NCBI GenBank assembly: GCA_965371445.1
Contig: CBDUYN010000057.1
Span: 1 to 52,149, forward strand
DNA from: DASWIG01 sp965371445
Lineage (GTDB): Bacteria > Acidobacteriota > Thermoanaerobaculia > Multivoradales > J023
DNA length: 52,149 bases
Direction of reading: 5' to 3'
Shown: positions 8,377 to 14,290 of the stretch, piece by piece
How positions within the stretch are numbered: position 1 is the stretch's first letter
Layout of the letters: each line of letters begins with the position of its first letter
Made by a program: the position numbers and the translations under genes
The notes under the pieces: generated by a model
What the model saw: the letters and a program-made list of their open reading frames with translations, nothing else
Told to the model about the DNA's origin: nothing
Databases searched by the model: none

Positions 8377-9189
8377 ACCCGAATCCCCCGAAGGGTCCAC
8401 ATCCGATTCCCACGGAGGAGGCCTGCCTTCGGTGGGAGCTTGGACGGTCCGAGGTCTCAATCCCCCGAAGGGTCCACATCCGATTCCCACCTCGTTAGAG
8501 CTCTCCTTAACAGCCCGTGGCAGAAGTCTTCGATTCTTCGCGGGCGAAGCCCGCGCGCTGGGAGCGCCGGCGTCCCGCCGGCCGTGGGGGACGAAGTCCC
8601 CCACGTCTCGGTCTCGTGGGCTTGACCTGGCACCATCGGCCGCCGGCCGCATTCCGCGGGCTTCGCCCGCGGGCCGGCGAGACGCCGGCGCTCCCAGCGC
8701 GCCCCTGCGGGCCGAAGAAAAAAGGCCCGACTATTACCACTGGCTGTTAAGAGGCTCGAGTGAACCTGTCTCAATCCCCCGAAGGGTCCACATCCGATTC
8801 CTACGAGGAACCCGCCGAAGCCGTCCTCGATAGCACCAGAAAGTTGTCTCAATCCCCCGAAGGGTCCACATCCGATTCCTACCCGTCGTCAAGGCTCACG
8901 AGTGCAACGCTCGGTTACAAGGTGTCTCAATCCCCCGAAGGGTCCACATCCGATTCCCACCTCTCGAAAAGACAAAACGTGACCCGAGAATACAGTGTCT
9001 CAATCCCCCGAAGGGTCCACATCCGATTCCCACGTCCCCGCCGCCTCACAACCGTTCAAGGTGCGCGAAACCGGTCTCAATCCCCCGAAGGGTCCACATC
9101 CGATTCCTACCTGGCACACAGCCCCACGCGCGAGGCCTCCTCACTCGAACATGTCTCAATCCCCCGAAGGGTCCACATCCGATTCCTAC
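8377..9189 (-). CRISPR. CRISPR array, 8 repeats of 37 bp, one spacer split by a MITE
   Basis: Repeats lie at 8377-8413 (5' five bases degenerate), 8454-8490, 8768-8804, 8846-8882, 8924-8960, 8997-9033, 9074-9110 and 9153-9189. On the plus strand each starts GTCTCAATCCCC and ends CCGATTCCYAC. Intact spacers are 36-42 bp. Read on the minus strand the repeat ends GGGGATTGAGAC, the typical 3' end that gives the crRNA 8-nt handle, and it contains a CCC-UUCG-GGG mini-hairpin. The decayed repeat is at the low-coordinate end, as expected for the trailer, so the array is probably transcribed on the minus strand in line with the cas genes. No leader separates the last repeat from the cas1 remnant. The gap 8491-8767 (277 bp) is a spacer carrying an insertion. 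Confidence 0.97.
8507..8750. mobile_element. MITE-like non-coding element inserted in a CRISPR spacer
   Basis: The terminal inverted repeats are TTAACAGCCCGTGG (8507-8520) and CCACTGGCTGTTAA (8737-8750), with one mismatch. A perfect 20-bp internal inverted repeat lies at 8555-8574 and 8681-8700. Three more hairpins are at 8539-8555, 8584-8604 and 8654-8672. The element encodes no protein. If TTAA is a target duplication, removing the element restores a 37-bp spacer, which falls inside the 36-42 bp range of the others. The GCTGGGAGCGCCGGCGTC motif resembles dispersed palindromic repeats in high-GC genomes; this last point is from memory. Confidence 0.8.
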
Positions 9190-9418
9190 ATAAAGCGGGC
9201 GGAAGAGCCAGATCGGAGTCTCCTTACCCTCGCTCGGCGAGCGCAGCTGCTCCTCGTAGAGCCCGATGTAGCGCTGGAAGGCGTCCGGGACCAGCCGCAG
9301 GTCCTTCCCGCCGCCCTCGAAGTCCTCCGGCGTGACCTGTCCCTGGTTGAAGACAGGAGGGCGGCGATCTCGTTGCTGAGGAGCACGTAGCCGAGGCCGT
9401 CAACGGATCAGTGGTCAA
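9190..9418 (-). pseudogene. cas1: cas1 remnant with internal deletion, abutting the array
   Basis: Three pieces of Cas1 can be read on the minus strand in changing frames. The first is DPLTA (frame from 9418). After a frameshift comes GYVLLSNEIAALL, the conserved helix near the middle of Cas1. Then comes VFNQGQVTPEDFEGGG followed by DLRLVPDAFQRYIGLYEEQL, the C-terminal helical region. The ~100+ residues between the second and third pieces, including the catalytic His and Asp, are missing. The normal C-terminal tail is also lost, because the sequence passes into the first CRISPR repeat about 20 bp after SPSEGKETPI. No cas2 is present. Spacer acquisition by this locus is therefore dead unless supplied from elsewhere. 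Confidence 0.85.
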
Positions 9419-9433
9419 AGAACATCGAAATCG

Positions 9434-10123
9434 TTACTGCTCTTCCCGCACGGCCACGAGCCGCCAAGAACGACCGACACGCTCGACTTCGACGTCGGCC
9501 TTGATGGACTTGCGCTTCTTCCGCTCGACCATCCTCTCCCGGGCTTCCGGGCTCAGCTTGTCGATCAGGCGCTTCGAGTCGTCCTTGAGGGCCTCTGCCG
9601 TCTTGCCGGCGCTCGACGCCCGGACCACGCCATTACCGGCCTCGTAGGAGACCATCGCGGCGCGCCACGTTTCGCGTCCCGGCTCCGTGCGCGCCTGCGG
9701 GGGCTTCGCCTTCTCCGTGCGCGGCGTCCGCGGCGTCCACTTGCCTTCCTTCTTGGCCTTCTCTTCCCTCTTTCGTTCCTTTTCGTTGGTGTCGAGAATC
9801 CGCGCGGTCCAGCCGAGGAGGAAACGGAGCTCCTCGTCGCCGTAGCCCTCGCGCATGACGTGCCGGAACGTGGAACGGACCTGCCTCAACTGACGGCCCG
9901 ACTGTTTGCTGCGATGACGGAGCCACGAGTCGGGCAGGGCTTCGACGAAGTCGCGGGCCTCGTCGCGACGGCGGGGATCGGCGTAGGGAGCCAGGTAGAG
10001 CGCGTCGAGGACGTATCGCCACTCGCCGCGCCGGGCGCCGCCTTCCGCCAGCTCCAGCGCCAGGTCGTACGCGAGCCGTAGCAACTCGTTCTTGCGCTTG
10101 CGGTGCGGTTCCGTGCTCGTCAC
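9434..10123 (-). CDS. Uncharacterised protein in type III cas operon
   Basis: The start is GTG at 10123, preceded by GGAG at a 7-nt spacing and overlapping the end of the broken RAMP gene; the longer open frame to 10372 is a frameshift product. The 229-aa protein is very basic and mostly helical. Residues 1-100 look like a folded helical domain (KNELLRLAYDLALELAEGG, DEARDFVEALPDSWLRHRSK, VRSTFRHVMREGYGDEELRFLLGWTARIL). A lysine/arginine-rich linker follows (KERKREEKAKKEGKW). A C-terminal part ends IKADVEVERVGRSWRLVAVREEQ. No known Cas domain is recognised. Its place between the RAMP gene and cas1 suggests an effector-complex or crRNA-binding accessory (csx-type). It appears intact in an otherwise damaged operon. 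Confidence 0.65.
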   Translation of the reverse strand: MTSTEPHRKRKNELLRLAYDLALELAEGGARRGEWRYVLDALYLAPYADPRRRDEARDFVEALPDSWLRHRSKQSGRQLRQVRSTFRHVMREGYGDEELRFLLGWTARILDTNEKERKREEKAKKEGKWTPRTPRTEKAKPPQARTEPGRETWRAAMVSYEAGNGVVRASSAGKTAEALKDDSKRLIDKLSPEARERMVERKKRKSIKADVEVERVGRSWRLVAVREEQ

Positions 10124-10124
10124 G

Positions 10125-10372
10125 TCAGTGCTCCGTCGAGATGTTTTGGTGCCAGTCGTTCCAGGCGCGCCGCAGGTTCTGGCCTTCGCCGAGGCGAGCC
10201 CGGAGGGCGACGGCTGGCAGGCACGGCAGGTGAAGGCGACGGGCATGTCGCTCGCCGCCCGGACGTCGGGAAAGGCACCGGTACCGACGTGGACGGCGGT
10301 CTCGCAGACCAGCTCGCCGCGCAGCGTGTAGCGCTCCGTGAGCCGGCTATGGTCGGGGACGACGGCGTTCAT
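10125..10372 (-). pseudogene. RAMP (Cas7/Csm3-like) gene gutted by deletion and frameshift
   Basis: It begins ATG 10372 with RYTLRGELVCETAVHVGTG followed by ASDMPVA, the standard first strand and Gly-rich turn of a Cas7-family RAMP. The glycine-rich loop region and the core fold (IPGSSLKG and beyond) are missing. The other frame ends LGEGQNLRRAWNDWHQ then NISTEH and TGA at 10127-10125, which looks like an authentic C-terminus. The remaining 248 bp are not a multiple of three, so no functional RAMP can be made. An intact Csm3-like subunit would be ~230-300 aa. The preceding stop at 10383 leaves only a 10-bp gap, as in an operon. Confidence 0.7.
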
Positions 10373-10382
10373 CGGTCTTCTC

Positions 10383-10748
10383 CTATCCGGCGTGGAAGGT
10401 GTAGGCGCGGTAGGTGTAGGCCAGCAGGTGACGGATGAGGTCCATGGCCAGCTCGACGTCGTCGCCGGCCCACTTGCGGCACTCCTCGATCCCCTCCTGA
10501 AGCGCTTCGAAGGCGTCCTCCGGCTCCCGCCAGGTCTTCGCGTTGCGCGCCGCCTGGTAGCGGAGCAAGTTGAGCAGCACCAGGGGCTCGGTCTCGGCGC
10601 GAGCGGCTTCCCAAATCGTGCGGACCTGGTGCTTCCACTCCCTGTTGTCGCGGGCCAGCTTGCCCAGCTTGTCTCCCTCTTCCACCAGCCAACGCTTGCG
10701 GGCGTCGACCGTTCGGGGCGCGGTGGTTTTCGTCGCTTCCACGCTCAT
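10383..10748 (-). CDS. Putative type III small subunit (Cas11-like)
   Basis: This 121-aa, almost entirely alpha-helical protein (WKHQVRTIWEAARAETEPLV, ARNAKTWREPEDAFEALQEG, DLIRHLLAYTYRAYTFHAG) begins at ATG 10748 after a good GGGAG. Its size, helicity and position between a csx10-like and a Cas7-like RAMP gene match the small subunits of type III effectors (Csm2/Cmr5/Cas11). Those subunits lie along the crRNA-target duplex in the interference complex. Sequence identity in this group is too low for a firm subtype call. The gene seems undamaged. Confidence 0.6.
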   Translation of the reverse strand: MSVEATKTTAPRTVDARKRWLVEEGDKLGKLARDNREWKHQVRTIWEAARAETEPLVLLNLLRYQAARNAKTWREPEDAFEALQEGIEECRKWAGDDVELAMDLIRHLLAYTYRAYTFHAG

Positions 10749-10764
10749 GTGTCTTGCTCCCGGG

Positions 10765-12210
10765 TCAGTAGTCGCGCTCGGGGCCGCGGATCGTGAAGCG
10801 TCCCCAGCCCTGGCGGCGGCGTTCGCCGCAGCCTTCGCGTCCCGTTTCCAGCCATTTGTTGAGGGAGGCGTCGAGGTTCGTCCGCGCCACGGTATAGACG
10901 TAGACGGAGCCCGCGCTCACCACCGGCTGCGGCGTCACCTCGCCGCGTTCGACCGAATCCGGCGCCCCGTAGCGCTACGCCTCGAGGGCGCCGAAGCGTC
11001 CCGCGTCCTCCATCCGGACAAAGGCGGCGAGCGGCTCTCCGGCGCTTTCGGCGAGGGGACCGTTCCGAAGGACCTCCGGCGACGCCTCGTCCACCGGCAG
11101 CCAGGCCTCGTTGAGGACGACGGCGAGCGGCAGCTCGTCGTCGCCAAAAACGTTTTGAGGTCGCGACCGGCGGCCCGCGCCAGGGTTGCCGGTCCGGCGA
11201 TTGAGGGCGGTGCGCGTCCGCACCCGGACCCGGGGCGGGGCGACGCCCTCGGGGTAGGTCTCGGGCACGGCCTTGACGGCCGGGCAGCCGGGCTTGACGC
11301 ACGTTCCTTCAGGGTTGACGGCCAGCGCCAGCCCGGCCTTGGCGGCGCGGCGGCGCAGCAGCTCGGCGGCCAGGTCGTCGAAGACGTGCCCCGCGGGACG
11401 ACAGCGCCGTCGGGTGACGCTGGGCCGGTCGTCGGCGAGGCGGGCCGAGCCGAAGGAGGCTTCCGCGATCAGCCGCTGGAAGACCGGGTCGTCGCCCTGG
11501 CAGAGCCCGTTCTCGAGGAGGGCGAAGGCCACGGCGCCGCGCACCGTGGAGCCGAGGGCGTAACGGCGGCTGGGCTGAAAGTAGCCGACAGGAGGGCCGA
11601 GCCCCAGGTGAAGAGGCTCCAGGGCCTCGAACGACAGCCGCAGGACACCGGCGGCGGTCGCCGCGTCCCTGTGGTGGCTCTTTGCGGCCGAGGTGTCCGG
11701 CGGTGGCTCGTCGAGCTCGACGAGATCGCAGCGGACCCAGCCGAGGCCGCGCGCCCGGCTGCCGCCGAGGCCGCGCAGGGCGGCGCACGCGGCGCGCAGG
11801 GAGCGCAGGTCGTCCTCGGGGTCGCCGTCGTCGACCAGCCAGGCGTCGGCGCGGAGCTCGGCGGGGCGGTTCCGGCCCAGGGGTGGCGTCGTTTCGAGGA
11901 AACCGAGGAGCTTGTCGACGGCGGCCCGGCGCTGGCGTCCGACGGCGACCCGCGGACGCAGGTCGACGGCGTCGGCAGCGCCGTCGTCGCCGTCATCGGA
12001 GACGAGGACGGCGTCGGAGAGGCGCAGCGAGCCCGCCGCGGTGCCCGACTGGCCGAAGAGGCGGCACACGGGGCAGGCACAGGGCTCGTCGAGCTCGGGC
12101 CGGTTGGCGCTGCACGCGGTCTCGTCGCCGCGTCCGCGCAGCAGCCGTTCCAGCTCGATACGCAGGGCGCCGCGCAGGGCCGAGGCTGGGGGTAGCAGGC
12201 GTCCGGTTCC
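10765..12210 (-). pseudogene. csx10: csx10-like double-RAMP gene, 5' end deleted and in-frame amber
   Basis: The frame runs from a deletion junction near 12210 to TGA 10765. The first RAMP domain lacks its first strand but shows PPASALRGALRIELERLLRG, ACPVCRLFGQSGTAAGSLRLSDAVL and AACAALRGLGGSRARGLGWV. The second has LSFEALEPLHLGLG, SRRYALGSTVRGAVAFALLE and the C-terminal GCGERRRQGWGRFTI. The CRLFG...SDA and two-RAMP layout fit Csx10 of type III-D systems. An in-frame TAG at 10977-10975 (GCG TAG CGC) splits off the last 70 codons, which are otherwise fully coding. Together with the lost N-terminus and absence of a start codon, this makes the gene non-functional, barring suppression. Confidence 0.75.
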
Positions 12211-13235
12211 ACGGACGGGCCGAAGCGTTCAATCTCGGAAGCCACGACGGCGCGCGCTCCCTCATAGATCGCCGTCGTCGCTTCGCTGAAGGCGCGAAGT
12301 TGGAGGAAGCCGCCCGCGCCCTGGACCAGGGTGCCCATGGCGTTGCCGTCGATCGCGACGTAACCCAGGTAGCCGCGACGGCTCTCGATTCTCTTGGCAA
12401 GGTCGGCGAAGGTGATCGACTGGTCGTCATGCTCGAAGCGTTCGCGGGCGATCTTGCCGAGCTGCTCGCGGAGGCCGCGGCAGTGGTCGCACCAGAAGTC
12501 GGGTCCGGTGTCGGTGACGGGCTTCCGGCCCGGCGGCCGGCGACCGCAGGACGGGCAGCGTTCGGCCCGCGTTTCCTCGCCCTGGCGCTCGACGTGGACA
12601 GGCGCGGGGCGAGGACGCGAGTCCTTGGCGGTGCGCAGGGCGATCTGGAGACGGACGAGGGCGCCGCGGGTACCGTCGGCGAGGGCAAAGCGCTGGAGCC
12701 CCAACGCGTCCTCGGCGAGAGGACGTGCGACGGTCGGCGGCTTCAGGTCGGGGACGCGCAGGCGCTCGGCGACGACGGTGAACCGGAGGCCGTGGCTTCG
12801 TCGCTCGAGCCGCTCGCGGACCTCCTCGCGGAGAGCCGCGGGATCGGCGGCGGCGCTGGCGAAGAGCATGCCGCCGCCACCGGCGGAGTAGAGCGTGCCG
12901 CAGATCCCCGGGACGTCGAGCAGCTCGCCGGCGCGTTGATTGAGCTCGTCGAGGGTCGCCGAGGCGCCGGCGGCGACCTGGACGCGCTCGGAGTCGAAAA
13001 CCCATGGGTGGATGGCGTCGGCGTCGAAGCCGACCAGGGTGCAAACGTGGCCGTCGCCGTAGTCGGCGGCCGCGTCTTCGGGGAGACCGTGTCCGTCGAT
13101 GACCGCTTCGGCGGCGCCACGGCTCTCCGGCTCCTCGAGCCCGCCGCCCGTGAGGGCGGCGGCGAGGCCGGCGACCAGCTCGTGGCGCAGCTCCGGCAGC
13201 TCGGGGAAACGGGGTGTCAGAGCCCTGTCCTCCAC
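12210..13235 (-). pseudogene. cas10: cas10 truncated before the GGDD palm motif
   Basis: It starts at GTG 13235. Recognisable parts are VCTLVGFDADAIHPWVFDSE with VQVAAGASATLDELN (first palm region), YSAGGGGMLFASAAADP, a zinc-ribbon pair CPSCG...FWCDHC, and the start of the second palm, GYLGYVAIDGNAMGTLVQ followed by FSEATTAIYEGA. The sequence leaves Cas10 within ~15 residues of VVASEIERFG and becomes csx10-like sequence in another frame. The GGDD cyclic-oligoadenylate synthase motif and the C-terminal D4 domain are lost. In type III complexes Cas10 is the large subunit that makes cOA and degrades ssDNA, so the interference complex cannot signal. The HD-type N-terminal nuclease also looks minimal or absent. 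Confidence 0.85.
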
Positions 13236-13375
13236 GTCTCCCTCGTCTCCTTCTTCGTGGGATCGACCTCTCCCTCGCGCCCGGTCTTGGGCGTCTCGGG
13301 GCTCTTCGGGTCTTCGTCGTCGTCCTCTTCCTCCGCCCGCCAGGGGGCGAGCTCGCTCGGCAGTGCTCTCGACAT
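13217..13375 (-). CDS. Small acidic protein at head of cas operon
   Basis: This 52-aa ORF (MSRALPSELAPWRAEEEDDD then EDPKSPETPKTGREGEVDP) has a textbook AAGGAG 8 nt before its ATG. It overlaps the cas10 start by 19 bp, so it could couple translation of cas10. The middle is Glu/Asp-rich and disordered. No family is recognised. It may alternatively be the true N-terminus of cas10 separated by a frameshift. The strong ribosome-binding site is the main argument that it is translated. Confidence 0.45.
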   Translation of the reverse strand: MSRALPSELAPWRAEEEDDDEDPKSPETPKTGREGEVDPTKKETRETWRTGL

Positions 13376-13470
13376 CGCTTCAGCTCCTTTCAAGCCATCG
13401 GCTGCGACCGCACAGCGACCGTCCTCTCTACTCTCCACAACACCGTCGTGGGTAAAATTGTTGGATGATT

Positions 13471-13518
13471 CTAGCGCCAATCGCCCGACAGCGAGAAAGA
13501 CGCCAGAAGTAGGGGGCT
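13471..13518. repeat. Left copy of 48-bp duplication of the TPR-CHAT gene 3' end
   Basis: The sequence matches 14242-14290 with one substitution and one 1-bp gap. It starts CTAGCGCCAATCGCCCGACA and ends AGTAGGGGGCT. The right copy is the last 16 codons plus stop of the TPR-CHAT gene. The pair brackets the HigBA-type module exactly, like the duplicated gene end left by integration of a small element. Confidence 0.85.
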
Positions 13519-13542
13519 GCTTGCCCTCCGAGATTGCCTCAG

Positions 13543-13560
13543 GGTAACTTCTGTGTTACC
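13543..13560. promoter_or_regulatory. Operator-like inverted repeat of the toxin-antitoxin operon
   Basis: GGTAAC (13543-13548) and GTTACC (13555-13560) are perfect 6-bp arms with a 6-bp spacer, 8 bp before the toxin ATG at 13569. HigBA-type operons are autorepressed by antitoxin binding to such palindromes; assignment to this antitoxin is inferred. Confidence 0.55.
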
Positions 13561-13568
13561 ATTGGTCG

Positions 13569-13910
13569 ATGAACGAGGCTCGAGAGTACCTCGACGAGCA
13601 AGGCCAGAGCCCGTTTGCACGCTGGTTCGACAGCCTGAATGCGGAAGCAGCCGCCAAGGTCGCGACCGTGGTGATCCGCATGGAGCATGGCAATCTGTCC
13701 AACGTCAAGGGAGTCAGTAGTGGCGTCTTCGAGAACAAGATCGACTTCGGGCCGGGCTACCGCGTCTACTTCGGCAAGGACGGAGAGACCCTCATCATCC
13801 TTGTCGGAGGCGGGACAAAGAAGCGCCAGTCGAAAGACATCGAGACGGCGAAGAGCCGGTGGCAGGATTACCAACGCCGCAGGAAGGCACAGCCTCGGGA
13901 GCATGTGTGA
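13569..13910 (+). CDS. HigB/RelE-type toxin (Gp49-like addiction killer)
   Basis: This 113-aa protein has the RelE-fold pattern of the HigB/phage Gp49-like killer family: SPFARWFDSLNAEAAAKVAT, VVIRMEHGNLSNVKGVSSGV, then ENKIDFGPGYRVYFGKDG and LIILVGGGTKKRQSKDIETA. The KIDFGPGYRVYF and GGGTKKRQ.DI segments correspond to the catalytic and substrate-binding strands of this ribosome-dependent mRNA interferase group. Toxin precedes antitoxin (the HigBA order), and the stop overlaps the antitoxin ATG by one base. It is transcribed opposite to the flanking cas and CHAT genes. Confidence 0.88.
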   Translation: MNEAREYLDEQGQSPFARWFDSLNAEAAAKVATVVIRMEHGNLSNVKGVSSGVFENKIDFGPGYRVYFGKDGETLIILVGGGTKKRQSKDIETAKSRWQDYQRRRKAQPREHV

Positions 13911-14233
13911 TGCCTCTCAGCCGAGATTTCAAGACGACCGTCCGTGAACGGATCCAGCGAGATCCGAAGTTTGGCGAAGAGCTCTTCCGTGAGGCGATGG
14001 AGCGCCTCCTGGCCGGGGAGTTGGAGACCGCGAAGGCGATCCTCCGGGACTACATCAACGCGACCGTGGGCTTCCAGAAGCTCAGCGACTTGACCCATAG
14101 ACCCGCGAAGAGCTTGATGCGGATGCTCAGCCCCAAGGGGAACCCGCAGGCCAGGAACCTCCTCGAGGTGATCGGCCGCCTCCAAGAGCAAGAAGGGCTC
14201 GCTCTTCGAGTGCAGCTTCAGCCCAGGCGGTGA
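13910..14233 (+). CDS. HigA-like antitoxin
   Basis: The 107-aa protein starts MPLSRDFKTTVRERIQRDPK. It contains a helix-turn-helix-like segment (ILRDYINATVGFQKLSDLTH then RPAKSLMRMLSPKGNP) typical of the probable addiction-module antidote family partnered with Gp49-like killers. It should neutralise the toxin and repress the operon, probably through the palindrome at 13543-13560. The start overlaps the toxin stop (TGATG). Its 3' end lies 8 bp from the duplicated CHAT gene end, which suggests that the pair arrived as a compact cassette. Confidence 0.85.
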   Translation: MPLSRDFKTTVRERIQRDPKFGEELFREAMERLLAGELETAKAILRDYINATVGFQKLSDLTHRPAKSLMRMLSPKGNPQARNLLEVIGRLQEQEGLALRVQLQPRR

Positions 14234-14241
14234 CGCGCGAG

Positions 14242-14290
14242 CTAGCGCCAATCGCCCGACAGCGAGAAAGGCGCCCAGAAGTAGGGGGCT
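14242..14290. repeat. Right copy of 48/49-bp duplication (3' end of TPR-CHAT gene)
   Basis: This is the authentic gene end, encoding APYFWAPFSLSGDWR and stop on the minus strand. The partner at 13471-13518 lies 771 bp away, on the other side of the toxin-antitoxin pair. Confidence 0.85.

Noticed and set aside
8760..9335. Plus-strand frame with repeated SQSPEGSTSDS peptides
   Set aside because: It is CRISPR repeats read as protein; spacing and identity are those of an array.
10745..11302. Independent 185-aa gene at the end of the csx10-like locus
   Set aside because: It is Arg-rich and out of frame; the csx10-like frame continues through the same bases after the amber codon.
8377..13375. Type III-E (gRAMP/Cas7-11) system because of the TPR-CHAT neighbour
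   Set aside because: Separate cas10, csx10-like and small-subunit genes are present and there is no multi-domain gRAMP, so III-D-like fits better.
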